Made by a program: the position numbers and the translations under genes. 64,000 bases of DNA from Triatoma infestans (lineage: Eukaryota; Arthropoda; Insecta; Hemiptera; Reduviidae). Shown piece by piece: positions 52,023 through 63,700 of the stretch; the stretch's first letter is position 1, and each line of letters begins with the position of its first letter. The stretch covers positions 217,077 to 281,076 of the forward strand of contig JAAEAF010001107.1 of assembly GCA_011037195.1 (NCBI GenBank), in the 5' to 3' direction. The notes beneath the pieces were generated by a model, which did no database searches, was not told the DNA's origin, and worked only from the letters and a program-made list of their open reading frames with translations.

Positions 52023-52784
52023 ATTCCCGCCCAAGCTGTCGGCCATCGAATAGTGAGAGAAAACCAGAAATATTAAACTCAGAACAATAAATAGAACTGA
52101 AATAAAAGAAAGTACAAAACACGTGAAGAGACAAAAAAAAAACAGTAAACAAGTAATAGACAAAAATATAGAAAGATAAAATTGTAGCTATCGGTTTTGT
52201 ATGAACATTGGCGATGACAATTTGCAGCCTGCTGGCCCAGGCTGGCAAACATAATACAATACTATCTAAATATCCCACTTTTGTGTGTGTTTGATGCATT
52301 CATTATAACAATCCTTGTTGGTTTTTTTCTCCACCTTTTGTTACTTTTGTGACAACGGACCAGTCAGTTTTTTTTTTCTGGCTGGGTGTTTTTGTTTGTT
52401 TATTCTTTCTCCCTTCACTTATTATTTTTTAAAGTTTTTTTTTTTAAAGCACTAATTAGTTGTTTTTTTTTTTTAATATTGTGTATATGAATTAATTTGT
52501 ATATAATTAAAGATAATTTATTCATTCTTTAGTTCTATTTGCTTATTTCATTAATATGATAAGATTATGACATCCATTGTTATTATAATAAAATACTGGC
52601 TAGGGGGCGCTGGTGTTGATTGGTGTTACTGTGAAGCGTGTTGACATTTTACAAGATATATGGAAACTTTATTAATAATTGTCCTTTTTCCTCTGGCAAT
52701 TCTCCTGTAGAAACGAAGGTCCTTCAATATGAAGTAAACGGACAAATAGTTATAGTAAATAAATATAAAAATTTACCTATTTCT
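52023..52784. other. spacer, nothing recognised
   Basis: About 52190-52260 and 52595-52640 are more GC-rich (AGGGGGCGCTGG) but have no recognisable unit. T-rich tracts lie near 52360-52480. Confidence 0.45.
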
Positions 52785-53705
52785 ATTTTTTCATATTGCT
52801 TTTAACAGGATGTATTGCGATAATGCCAACATTTTCGTACTTAAATTTTCAGCGGAAATCAATGTTTTGAAGTTTCCTGTGTATGAAAAAAAAGTGTTAA
52901 AAATAAAATCACTCAAAAAAGAAAAATTTGAGGAAGTTCAAACTTGGTAACTTGGTCCTCTGAGCCCAAAAAAGTGATTTTTAAAAAGTGGTGTGCGCGT
53001 GTGCATGTATGTATGTGAACAAGCATAGCGCAGAAACGTAAAAACTAGCAGAAAGTACAAACTTGTTATTCCCCGTTTAGGTATTATCATGGCACCCCCG
53101 ACATGATAAGTTGGGTGTCAAAAAATTCCTCAACCAGAATTATTGTACCACTTTACTGATTGTTTTTTTTAAGCTTTTTTTTTTTTTGCGATTCTCTCAG
53201 AAACGGCTCCAACGATTTTCTTTAAACTTTTAGATCAATTATATCTATTTTAAGAGCTACATGTTTTATTTGAAACATTTCTTTGGGAAAATTCATTTAA
53301 GGTGGTTTTTGATGAAAGGGTGGCATTATGTTTACTTATAAAGTGTTATTTCCGTTTAATATACAATTCTATCATCTAACCTAATAATAATTAGAATTTA
53401 ATATGTTGCCAAAATTTGGAGTTTGAAGAAAATCGGTTGACCGATTGTACCAAAAACGTACCGTTTTTACTAAACAATTTTTTTTTTTTCATTTTTCTGC
53501 TTGTCTTACCACAAAAAATACCGACGTACTTCTTTAAATTTGATACACTAACAATGAATGCAGTGACCAATCATTTTTGTTGGAATTTTTTTTTCAGAGA
53601 AAGTTCATTTAAAGAATTTTTGAGTGGGGGAGTGTGTATGGTTTCCTTGAAACAGTCATTTTTAGATTCTTCCATCGATCATTTAGTAAAAATTATAATC
53701 TCTGT

Positions 53706-54671
53706 TATTTTATCCATCGTAGCATGCATATTCATTTGGTTCCTGATCGGTTTCGGATTTTCATTCATCGTCAGAGCAAATTCACCAAGTTCGTGTAGAG
53801 AGTTCACTTCAACGTAATGTTTCTGTTACATTTACACTTGTTGGTTTGTTGGTTGTATACATGTGGGGAGGTTATAAGGTTATGTTATTATGTGTGTGTG
53901 TGTTTAATGATAAACTATATAAACAGTTTATCATTTATACACGCTTACAGAGTAATATAACTTTTTTTTTTTGTTTTTTGGCAATAGCTGTTAGGCCACT
54001 ATATTATTCTATAAATATGAAAAATTCATCATCAAATATCCAACATAACCCACCTCATTAGATCCAGGTAAAGCACCTTTATTACTTTTTCATAATTTAT
54101 TCCTTGTTTAGTTGTTGTGATGGTTGGTTCCGCAGAGCTGGAAAGCAACAGAGACATTTTCCGTGGTAGCCTGCTTCATTTTGTGGCCATCGACCGGCAC
54201 ACTTGACAGAGTGTGTAAACTAACTTCGCTCTGTGCAAGTCTGTGTTGTCACACTGTCTGAAAAACGCATCCTGAAGATGGGCGAACGCCTGAAACCGGT
54301 CGATGACCACAAAATGAAGCAGGCTACCACGGAAAATGTCTCTGATGATATATTGCTTGTTTATGCCAAATACTCATTAACAAACCTCCTATCTCTCAAT
54401 ACGTTAATACGCTTAGTTGCATTCATATCATCTTAAACTCTCATACCAATAAATACTCACATCCCAATAAATACATTCATTCTAACAATAACATAACCTT
54501 ATAACCTCCCCACATGTGTACAACCAACAAACCAACAAGTGTGAGTGTAACAGAAATATTACGTTGACGTGAACTCTCTACACGAACTTGGTGAATTTGC
54601 TCTGTCCATGGATGATAATCCGAAACCGATCAGGAACCAATTGTATATGCATGCTACGAACGGATAAAATA
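53706..54671. mobile_element. foldback element containing a family B copy
   Basis: Left arm 53706-53890 and right arm 54487-54671 are inverted copies of about 185 bp. Matching blocks include TATTTTATCC, TAGCATGCATA, TGGTTCCTGATCGGTTTCGG, AGCAAATTCACCAAGTTCG, TTGTTGGTTTGTTGGTTG and GTGGGGAGGTTATAAGGTTA. They differ at scattered positions. The central region of about 600 bp holds a family B element (54112-54348) and unique sequence. No transposase is present. I could not place a target duplication with certainty. Confidence 0.75.
54112..54348. mobile_element. family B element, internally deleted
   Basis: The left terminus is complete (TTGTTGTGATGGTTGGTTCC). The left arm runs to ATCGACCGG, then jumps to a short loop, deleting the inner part of the arm. 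The right arm GCTCTGTGCAAGTCTG to GTCTCTGATG lacks its final about 35 bases. It shows that the outermost left segment, missing in two other copies, belongs to the family. Confidence 0.8.
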
Positions 54672-54800
54672 CCAGATGTTATCCAGCATTGCGGACCCAG
54701 CCACATATTCAATAAAAAATATAAACTTGAAGAAAATTTACCACTTAAATTTGTGTAAACTACAATAACAGAAGGTCGTGTCAGTGTTTCACACCAGATT

Positions 54801-55859
54801 TTTTTTAAATTTATTTGGATCATTGTTTTTGTGGATATTTTATTGAATGTATATAACTTTGGATATCATATATAATTGATTGAGGCAGTCTGCTAGACTC
54901 AGTTTAGTTAATCTCATTTCACTACCTGCCAGTGGGAAAACAATCTGTACTTACGCCCAACCAGACAATTTGTCAGTAATAATTGTATTAATAATAGTAA
55001 GAAATATTTGTGTGTATTTGTTTTAATTTTAGACCATATATATATATATATATATATATATTTGATTACAGCAAAAAGATCGTAACCTTCATTATATTTT
55101 AAAAATGAAAAACAATGTCACGTTAATCAAATATCTTTAAGATAAAAAAATGAAAATAAAAAAATAAAAAACAGGCGATTTTTAAAATGACAAAACAAAA
55201 TAAAAAAATAAAAATGATATAGAGGCAATAATTAAATATAATATATATTTCAGTTGTTTTATGACATTATTTTAAGATGGGATAGACAGATAGTGACACA
55301 AACAGAGAGAGAGAGAGAGTGCGCGTGAAGAGAGGCGTAAAGAGAAAGATAAATGTGACCCAAAAAAAAAACAAAAGAAGTAATCGCCCGTCATAAATAT
55401 TGTGTTAAAATATAATTTGGCGCTGAGAGTTCTATGTACATATACATAACGAACCAGAAGTGCAATAAAAACATGTCTGCCATTAAAAAAATTAAAAAAA
55501 AAGATGGAAGGAACAAAAAGGGGAAAATAAAATTAAAAAAATAAAGAAGAAATATCTTTATGAAATTATTTATCTTAATTTAATACGTTATTTTGTTTTC
55601 AATCGATTCCTGACCTTACTAATAATATATAGTAAAGATAATACACGAGTATATATACTTTTATATTAAAAAAAAATACTAATAGGAATGTAGATAATTA
55701 TATTATTAAAAAAATTAAACATTGTTATTTTTTGTAATTATTAATATTATTTTCAATAATCAATATATTTTTTTTCATTTTAATGAGTCCTATTTTAGTT
55801 ATCTGTATGAAGATAAAATCGTAATTCTTGTCTGTTTTTTCCCCCCTCTTATTTTTATT
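54801..55859. other. AT-rich spacer with TA and GA microsatellites
   Basis: (TA)n at about 55036-55061 and (GA)n at about 55304-55319. The rest is A-rich. No gene. Confidence 0.6.
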
Positions 55860-56698
55860 TTCTCTTCTTAATCGTGTCAAAATTGTGAAAAAAAATGTTT
55901 CTAGCAAATCGTCGCTGTGTGTCTGTGGGCGCGTGTTTTATTTATTATTTTTTTTTAAACAAAATATATCAGCTGACGAGCACAAACTCAGTATTCTGTT
56001 TAGGTACCGCCACAACGGTCAGATACGAAAGTTTTAGATTAGAAGCCATCATCGATTTTATTGAATTTTTCTTTTAGGAAAGAATTTTCTTTAAACTTTC
56101 GTACACTCTCTATACACATAAATACCTATTACTACATTTATTTAAAAGATTTTTCCCAGGAAAATTGATTTTTTTAGGAAATTCTGGGGAAACAGAGAGG
56201 GGAGAGTAACGTATTTCACTAAAGTAACACTTCATTATAATATATGGTTTTACCACCTACATAATATTATAATATACATTGAAAGTATTGTTAGAATCCC
56301 AAATTTGAAGAAAATCGGATTACCGGAAGTGCGATTTTGCTGAATAGGTCTCGTGAGTTTTTTTTTTGAGTTTTCTCGAATACGGTTACAATGATTTTCT
56401 TTAAACTTGGAATGCTTGCTGCATAGGTAGAACGAATCACATTTTTTTGTAACATTGTTCTAAAACAATTGATTTTTGGGGAGTAGTATTGGTGGTCTGC
56501 AAGTTAGTTTAAATTTAACCTTGCACCAGCTTCCTTAGATTTCTTATTAAGCTTCACATAAGGCGGCCACTCAGGTATACAGTATCCCCACCACCAGTTT
56601 TATGGTCAGTCTACCTAAACATTGAAATGTTGCAATTTTAAGGAAAATTTCTCGATTAAATTGTATTAATTAGTGTGAGTGTTTCACTCCAGATTTTT
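55860..56698 (+). repeat. family A repeat
   Basis: 5' end decayed ('cttcttaatcgtgtcaaaattgtg'), a short GT stretch, 'ccgccacaacggtcagatacg', 'atggttttaccacctacataatatt', GGATTACCGGAAGTGCG (56312-56329), 'aggcggccactcaggtatacag' and the end 'gtgtgagtgtttcactccagatttttt' (56672-56698). The next copy starts immediately after. Confidence 0.75.
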
Positions 56699-56699
56699 T

Positions 56700-58125
56700 T
56701 TACGTTCTCTTACACCTAGTATGAGGAAGTATTGTGTTCACGTCAAATTTTCGAAATTTTCAAAATTTCCAATTTTCACAGGAAATGTTTTGAGTACTCC
56801 CCAGGCAGCGAAACAAAATGATTTAGCGAGTGCAAGAATGAGTGTGTTTGAACAAAATATCACAAAAAAAAGAAAAACTACAGGTAGCTCAACCACTTAG
56901 GTACTACCACCATGTCAGACACGTAGGTTTCGGGCAAACCCATCAACCGGAAGTTGCGAATTTACTGATTTTTTTTTTTTACTTTTTCGTGATTTTCTTG
57001 AAAACGGTTTCAACGATTTTTCTTTAAACATCTACACACATAAATACCACATTTATTTGTAACATATTTCCTGGAAATGTGATTTTTTGAGGGTTTCTGA
57101 GGGAACGATAGCGTTATGCTTTTCTCTAGGTACAAGTATTGAAGACTTGGTAATAATTACGGTTTTACCACCTGCTTAATATTAATATACATAAATTAGA
57201 AACATTGATAGAAATCCAAATTGGAAGAAAATAGGCTAATAGAAGTGCTACTTTACAGAATAGGTTTTTCGTTCCTTTTTTTCGGAAAAACTTACCTTGA
57301 AGCCTTTTACGTAAGACTTACTTAAAAGAACAGAACTCAACAGATGTTTCCGACTACCTAAAGTACTACTTGTCAACATATCTAGACTCTCCATGGACAG
57401 CAAAAGACTAATTTACATTACTATATAAAAACCTATCTGGGCACACGGCATTGAAATATAGAGTTCAACTAAACGCACAATTCTCCAAACAATCCAATCC
57501 TTACAATCCTGAATTCTCCGCTCCATAGTTGTAGCTCTCTCTTCTATGTCTCCAATCAGATTTTTCATACAGATCTTAATATTCCGTTCGTCTCCCAAGT
57601 TGTTCAAAACTATTATATAAAATTCCATCTCCAACTAGATTTACATCCCAATCCATTAGTACAGCATCTATCTTCCAGTCCCATTCCAGACAATCCTCTT
57701 AGAGATCTTAAAAGACAATGGCCTTGCGATCTTCTCTCTGACGCCAAGAGTGACTAAGTAATGTTGCGCTGTTGAAGTGTTAGCATTGGGTAACTTCTCC
57801 ACTCTGAGTTTTTTGTAATACACTGTGATCATTCTTATCTGTACGGCTTTTGCGCAAACTGTAACAAAAAAAAGAAAAGAAAAATTATTTGGCATGTCCA
57901 CGAAAACGATGACTTTTTTTTTGGTAAATCTGGAATGCTCACTTTTGAAAAATTGATCAGTTTTATTTGAAATATTTTTCTGAAAAATTTTGTTTTTAGA
58001 ATGTTTAAATTGCACAAGCTTTGTGGTTTTGGATAGAGGGCGCTTCATACGGTACGTTCAGGTCCACACCTGAGTTACTTAATTGTACTAAATCGGCAGA
58101 GTGTTTCACAACTGAGTTTTTTTTA
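56700..58125 (+). repeat. family A copy interrupted by a jockey-type fragment
   Basis: 5' end ACGTTCTCTTACACCTAGTATGAGGAAG (56701-56728), a diverged form of the hairpin. 'gtcagacacgtaggtttcgggc', CAACCGGAAGTTGCG (56944-56958) and 'cacctgcttaatattaatatac' follow, up to about 57290. After the insertion it resumes weakly at about 57760 and ends 'gcagagtgtttcacaactgagtttttttt' (58095-58124). Head-to-tail with the copy at 55860-56698. Confidence 0.7.
57295..57758 (+). pseudogene. jockey-type reverse transcriptase C-terminal remnant
   Basis: One + frame reads LLKRTELNRCFRLPKVLLVN, ISRLSMDSKRLIYITI, a stop, KPIWAHGIEI, a stop, SSTKRTILQTIQSLQS. After a shift near 57540 the next frame gives FYVSNQIFHTDLNIPFVSQV, VQNYYIKFHLQLDLHPNPLV and PDNPLRDLKRQWPCDLLSDA before a stop at about 57756. 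This is the classic jockey-clade C-terminus (K-P-I-W-x-Y-G-I-x-I-W...S-N...L-H-x-D-L-x-I-P...H-P-N-P-L...P-D-N-P-x-R-x-L-K-R-x-W-x-x-D-L). Three in-frame stops and one frameshift are present. It is not an active gene; the polymerase core is missing. Confidence 0.8.
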
Positions 58126-59400
58126 ACCTTGAACTCTTTTCTGAAAATCCTACAAGATTCCCCGACTGGTTGTTGCTCACTTTTCAGTATCCAGAGTTTC
58201 AGAAAGTGAGGATGAAATTTCTGAAACGCACTCCCACTGAGATCAAATCAAGCAACTAACCTTGAAAATGGATGGCGCTATAGCATCGTGCCCTATACTC
58301 TGCTGTCAATGACAAAGGTAGTTAATAAGCTGTGTGTTAATTAATGTTGTAGTTTTTTAAACTGTAATGTTGTTAATTATATAGCTTCTTTCATATTACT
58401 ATTATGTCTTGACGTTGAGCGCAGAAAAGTGACTGGGCGATTGCCTGCCTTGGGAGCAATACCTTGGTGGTAGTAACTCCTTTTATAGATAACACTTTTA
58501 TCTTGTGTCCAGTTTTAATCTATAACAAAAGTTCGAAATAAAAAAACTGTTAGTATGAGAAAGTTATTTGTAAATTTGTCCGTAAAATTATTTAAATTAT
58601 TTGACGAAGTGTTAGTAACTTTTAAAATAACAGCGACGGTTATTGGTAACAACAATTACACATACAAAAAAACAAAAGAGTAACCAATTTCCATATTCGA
58701 ATTGTTTATATTTTTATTCGAAAAGTTTTTGTTGTTGTTTTAAAATGTAACTATATTCAGATTAGGTCAAAACATAATTTAAATTGCAGAAAATAAGCTA
58801 TTAAACATTTGTTAAGATATTTTTTTTTCTTTTGTTACTTTAAAAAAAATATAAAATGAGTTTTATGTAAATAAAATACTAATGACATTTGAAAATTGTA
58901 ACAGTCGAACCAAAAGCTAAAAATATAATGAAATCCCATCACGTACACAAACACACACACACACACACACACGGCCGCTTTAATACAATCCAATTTTCCG
59001 CCAGAGTCAAAAGCATGTTATTTGCATAAACATTTCGTGTTAACTTTTACCAACCTTATTATGGTGCTGTTATTTTATAATGTTTTCTGCGCATAATACA
59101 AAAAAAAGATTAAAAAAACCAGGAAAAACGAAAGGAAGTGGTTAGAAAAAAGGAAGGATAAAGAAGATCCCATTGAAAAAATAATAGGGAGTGATCCATT
59201 ATTTATTCGTTTCAAATTATCTGTTAATTTGAAATAACATTTTTATTTTTTATGTAAATTATAACTGAACAGAGTTTTGGTTTGTCACAATCAGAAGAAC
59301 AGAGAAAATTAAAATACATTTAAAATTATCCTTTAGTTTTTAAATAGATGCCAGAAATCATCGTTCCTATTATTTAGATTACATTGAACATGCCGGCGTG
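58126..59400. other. spacer, nothing recognised
   Basis: About 58126-58330 is more balanced but unassigned. The rest is AT-rich, with a (CA)n run at about 58949-58972. Confidence 0.45.
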
Positions 59401-59417
59401 TCATGATCCCAGGCACT

Positions 59418-59640
59418 AAATGGAGACCAGAGGAGATAATAGCGTAAAAAGAAGCTGGGTTGGGAAAGCTCTCAACCTCATAAAAAGGGGAGATTTTTCG
59501 TACTAGATTTACGGGGGTTGGCACAATAAGTTTCTATTAGCCAATAGAAATCTAGTACGAAAAATCTCCCCTTTTTATGAGGTTGAGAGCTTTCCCAACC
59601 CAGCTTCTTTTTACGCTATTATCTCCTCTGGTCTCCATTT
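59418..59640. repeat. perfect 93-bp inverted repeat, 37-bp loop
   Basis: 59418-59510 and 59548-59640 are exact reverse complements over 93 bases, with no mismatch on reading. The right arm is part of a minus-strand retrotransposon tail; the left arm is an inverted copy of its last part. The loop (59511-59547) is unique. Transcription across it would give a stable hairpin. Perfect identity next to a decayed retrotransposon implies a recent event or an assembly/sequencing artefact. Confidence 0.95.
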
Positions 59641-59835
59641 GCCAAAGATCTCATAGCGCAATCTAGCGATTGCATTGCATTCGAACAAACAGATGTGAGG
59701 CCGTTTCCTTTTCTCCTCCTGATCATAGCCTACACAAAGGTTTGGAGCTAATATCCCCCCACCTTGTGAAAAGGTATTATATGAACTTGCGGTGCCCCGT
59801 GAAAAGGCTTGTTCCTTACTAAGCAGAGGGTCTCT
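59548..59835 (-). pseudogene. non-LTR retrotransposon zinc-knuckle C-terminus
   Basis: On the minus strand APNLCVGYDQEEKRKRPHIC and LFECNAIARLRYEIFGKWRP are in one frame, ending EEIIA and a stop (about 59610-59760). The pattern is the C-x2-C...E-E-x-x-x-H-x-x-x-x-C-x-A-L-x-x-x-R knuckle tail in which the second cysteine is Gly-Tyr and the histidine spacing is disturbed by a small insertion. Then, in another frame, KALNLIKRGDF resembles the final L-x-F-I-K-x-x-G-L/F motif. It is a dead fragment and source of the right arm of the inverted repeat. Confidence 0.65.
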
Positions 59836-59839
59836 TTGG

Positions 59840-60455
59840 TTAATTATATTTTATTGAATGGTTTTTTTCACTTTTTCGCGATTTTCTGGATAAATGATTG
59901 TTGTTTAAACGATTACGTTTAAACTTACGTAATCAACTATACATAACAAAGAGCTAAAACATTTCTCCAGAGAAATTCATTTAAGGTATTGGGGAAGGTG
60001 TTATGTTTTCTTGTAAAGTACTAGTCTAGTTTATTATACGATTCTGCCATCTAAATAATATTAATTAAGAAACAATAAGATCGCAAAAATTCTGAGTTTT
60101 AAGAAAATTGATTGACCGGAAGTGCAGTTTTACTGAACAATTATTTCAGTTTTCTACAATATCCTTCATAAAAACACCAATGGATTTCATTAAATTTGTT
60201 ATACTAACTATTTTTTTATCGGAGACCTATTATTTTTGAAACTTGTTTCCGAGAAAATTCATTTAAAGAAGCTTTTTAGCGTTGCTAAAAAAAAAAGTCA
60301 TTTTATTAAATTTAGATTCTGCCATTGTTACAAAAATGAAGACAAGTAAACATTTAGTACAATTTGTAAGTTTTCACAAAAATTTGTAAATTATAAATAT
60401 GTAGACGGCTCTAAGAAGTCGTGTGAGGGTTTCACACCAGATTTTTTTTTTTAAA
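59840..60455 (+). repeat. family A 3' part
   Basis: 'tttttcactttttcgcgattttctgg', 'gattgaccggaagtgcagttttactgaac' (60109-60137) and the end 'ctaagaagtcgtgtgagggtttcacaccagat' plus T10. The 5' part is missing. Confidence 0.7.
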
Positions 60456-61529
60456 TTGAACGGATCCCAAGGAATATTCCTTTTACTTCCTCTGCTCTCT
60501 ACATTCTCCCGAACCAGTATTATCCAATTTCCATACTAATGGGACCTCCCGTTTAAATCATCTCCAAAGTGTCATCATTTTGAGTCACTTCAAAATTATT
60601 TTAGTATTCCTCAAATTCAAACTAAATTTGTAAAACAAGTTTTGTTCAATTTTATAAATTCGATTGGAATTATTTAAAAAACAAAAAAAACAAAAAAAAA
60701 CAAACTTGCCGCCACATAACAGACATAGACAGAGTCATGGATGAGTGCTGCTATAGAGGAACGGAATGGTGACAATTGTCTCCTTATAATAATAATAATA
60801 ATCTGTTGAAGCGGTCTATCTCTCTTTGAAGTGTGCCAAAAGATGACTTTATAGTTATTCAACGTATAATCTTTCTGCACAAAATAAATTGCATTCTTCA
60901 AAATTACTGAACAACTGACTGTTTTTTTTTTTTGTCTTTATTCATTTTTTTTTGTATTTTATTATTATCCGTCAGTGACACCAAACCACGGTGTTGTAAT
61001 ATAATCTAATAGAATTCTAAGAATATTAGACAGATAATTTTTTATTTTTCTTATCCAATCGTAAATTGTATATAATAGAATAGAATTTGCAATTTTTCAT
61101 GCTATTGAAGTCGTAACGTTTCCACCTTTACTTTAATGTCATCTTCAGGGCTAAAGAGATTTACTTGAAAGTATTTCATAATTTCTGTTCATTCAGGCAT
61201 TCACTTGTTAGTATTATCAGATATATACATATATATATAATGTTCATGATTACTACCTTAACCAGGTGCGTAATCATTATCTGAAGGTTAGAACAAAGTT
61301 TGTAATATTGATGGGAAATAGGCCTAGCTACTTATTTCTCCAGTGTAGATACTATGCAACCTTGGTTGTTATTATATTCTGGGAAGCTTTACACTGATAA
61401 TTTCAGTATTCAAAGAAAAATTTCTTGAGAGATAGGATTTGGCTGAAATGATCGTTGCCACATAGTGGCTGTTGCGTCCATTTTACTTTTTAAGGTTTCA
61501 CTAGACAGTATTAATAAATAAATAAATAA
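60456..61529. other. AT-rich spacer, nothing recognised
   Basis: Poly-A/CAAAA tract near 60680-60703, T runs near 60923-60953, a short TA tract near 61225-61240. No gene. Confidence 0.5.
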
Positions 61530-61765
61530 AAAATCTGGTGTGAAGCAATCACAAGACCTTCTTTTACTCTTATTAACACAATTTAATCAAGAAATTTTTG
61601 CTTTAAAATTACAATGTTTATTAGTAGGGGTGGCCATAAAAGTAGTGATGCGGATTTTACATGTATATCTGAGCAATCTTATGTGGGACCCTCTGTGCCA
61701 AAACTATGAAAGCATGGGCAAATTTAAATTTAATCTAACTGACAGACCTCCAATACCTCAATACC
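61530..61765 (-). repeat. family A 3' end, minus orientation
   Basis: AAATCTGGTGTGAAGCAATC (61530 on), 'acaatgtttattagtaggggtggccataaaagtagtg' and 'ctgacagacctccaatacctc'. This is the GGCCGCTCAGG subfamily in minus orientation, abutting a + copy. Confidence 0.65.
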
Positions 61766-62085
61766 TCAATACTAGGGTAAAATCATTTAAGGGGGCTTCT
61801 TAGAGGTGGTCTTTTGTTTCCCTCTAAAGTGCTATCTTAGTGTATAATCAAATCCACTATCTAAACAAAATAATTAGATGGTCAAATTTCCGAGTTTAAA
61901 GAAAACGAGAAATCCGGAAGTGCGTTTTTACTGCACAGTTTTTTTTCAGTTTTCACGATTTTCTCCACCAAAAACACCGACGAATTTCATTAAATTTGAT
62001 ATACTAACTATAATATTTATCAATTAACATTTTGTAAACTGCAGTAAGAGAAAGTTGTGTGAGTGTTTCACATCAGATTTTTAAA
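61766..62085 (+). repeat. family A 3' part
   Basis: 'ttaagggggcttcttagagg', 'gagaaatccggaagtgcgtttttactgc' and the end 'ctgcagtaagagaaagttgtgtgagtgtttcacatcagattttt' (62040-62082). Followed directly by another copy. Confidence 0.7.
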
Positions 62086-62600
62086 TTTTTTTCAAGGTTT
62101 CGCAATTCCAAAGATTTCCATTGAATTTCGTATAATATCTACAGGATATAAATGCCATTCACTTTTAGTTAAAACCATTTGTAGGTAAATTTGATGTGTT
62201 CTGTGGGGGCGACTACATTAAGCATTCGGCCAACCGGAAATATAACTTTAAAGAATTTGTTTTTGAGTTTTTTTGGAATAATGATTTTTCTTTAAATTTG
62301 GAATATTAACTGCACAGATTTGAATTTATTTAATTTTATTTAAACATTTTACCTCAAAATTTATTTTAGGTTTGTTCTGCAGAATGTTTGACGTTAAATC
62401 TCAAAACATTATTAGTGTTTGTTCTAGTCGCACTAATTTCTGATCTATAATGTACCTACCTGTCCTGGGTAGTAGGTACATCTATCACCCCACCACCTCT
62501 AGTTTTATATAAAAAATTCAAGTTTAAAGAAAAATTTATCAATTTTCTAATTATATTAACTGAAGTAAACGAAAATTGCGTGAGTGTTTCATACCAGATT
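62086..62600 (+). repeat. family A interior and 3' end, head-to-tail with previous
   Basis: 'caaagatttccattgaatttcg', 'ttcggccaaccggaaatataactt', 'accccaccacctctagttttatat' and the end 'ttgcgtgagtgtttcataccagattcccccccc' (62577-62609), where the T run is replaced by C8. Confidence 0.65.
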
Positions 62601-62609
62601 CCCCCCCCA

Positions 62610-62690
62610 CACACACACATAGAACATGTATTTCCGGTGAAGACGCAATTTCAGAAATTTCATACGATCACAGTTGTTGGAGAAAATAAA
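62610..62690 (-). repeat. family A 5' part, minus orientation
   Basis: CACACACACACATAGAACATG...TTTCCGGTGAAGACGCAATTTC and 'catacgatcacagttg' are the minus-strand 5' region, abutting the C8 end of the previous + copy. Confidence 0.55.
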
Positions 62691-63474
62691 AAAAACTAAA
62701 ATAAAATAAAAAATATAAATATTTATATATATATATAAATAAAAAATTGCCTCATTCCAAACTGTTATGCTAGTATATTTTGTGTGTTCTCCTGATTATT
62801 TATATGCATAAAGCTTGTCAGACACTTTATAGATAAGAGACCTGATGCGGGGGCTTATACACTTGTGGAAAAAAACATTTAACATTCAAAGATGTTTACT
62901 GTTGCAATGTCTTATCACTTTTATATATTTCATTTCTACTAGTGTTTTACTGATAACAGTACAATATTTTTTCTTATTTATATATATATATATTGCCTTC
63001 CTAGGTTAATGCTGAAGATAAATTAAATGAGGTAACTGCCATATTTATGAGAGAAATTCGGTTATGTTCTACACTCTTTCTAGTTCTACAATTCTACTAT
63101 ATACAATAGTTTATTAACACTCATACGACTTTCTCTTATCTCTGTTAATGCAATGATATCTAAAATTGCAAATTTTTGTTGAATTTCAAATCTAACATGG
63201 AACCCACAACTCGACTTAAGCGACAAGTATTGAATACACGTTACAGACAGCTGGAAAGACTACTAGACAACTGTCACTAGAATATAAACGACTCATATAC
63301 AACATTCTACTTTAACCAATACATGGACCTACGGAGTCCGAACTGTAGGGTGCTGCCAAGCGTTCTCCAACCTCCTGAGAATCCAAACTTTACAATCTTA
63401 AAATCCTTCAATCTATTGTCAATACTCCTCACTATGTGTTAATCGTCCTATTTACTTAGTTTTTGTAGGAGATT
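62691..63474. other. AT-rich spacer
   Basis: TA tracts at about 62723-62738 and 62980-62992. 'cactcatacgactttctcttatctctg' near 63119-63145 is a lone decayed family A 3' end in minus orientation. No gene. Confidence 0.5.
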
Positions 63475-63700
63475 TTTGCACCGCGACCTGAAAGATTTAT
63501 TGTGCCCTCCGGAGCCTTCGGCAATGCACAGCTGGCCTCCAAGCAGCGTTCTTTAGCTACAGACAACACTGCCCATCACCGGATAGTGAGTTGTAAAGGC
63601 TCCTAGGAACAGAAAATCTAAGGACAGCGTGCTGGATTCAACCCGGGACCTCCGCGTTGCTAGTCCAGCGCGCTACCACTGTGATAATCCCTTCCTTCTC
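63475..63700 (-). repeat. SINE family D with tRNA-like head
   Basis: On the minus strand from about 63694: TATCACAGTGGTAGCGCGC (A-box region), TGGACTAGCAACGCGG and CCCGGGTTGAATCC (B box) form a tRNA-like head of about 70 bases. Then come CCTAGGAGCCTTTACAACTC, ACTATCCGGTGATGGGCAGTG, 'tgtctgtagctaaagaacgc', TGCTTGGAGGCCAGCTGTGC and GCTCCGGAGGGCACAATAAA. The only copy here that keeps its head. By position the anticodon-like triplet would be AGC (Ala-type ancestor), tentatively. Confidence 0.8.

Larger units (their letters stand above)
52785..54800 (+). repeat. family A copy with nested foldback
   Basis: Starts near 52785 with a decayed 5' end ('gcttttaacaggatgtattgcgataatgcc'). It contains a second 5'-like segment at 52962-53060 ('ggtcctctgagcccaaaaaagtg'), a GT stretch, 'gaaaatcggttgaccgattg', and after the foldback the 3' end 'agaaggtcgtgtcagtgtttcacaccagat' with T8 at 54772-54805. 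The duplicated 5' segment implies two copies are partly fused. Confidence 0.7.

Noticed and set aside
53416..53817. 133-codon frame with hydrophobic segment
   Set aside because: It crosses family A sequence and the foldback arm boundary; composition follows the AT-rich repeat and there is no motif.
63630..63700. Functional tRNA gene (Ala-like) on the minus strand
   Set aside because: It is continuous with the SINE D body and lacks a proper acceptor stem.
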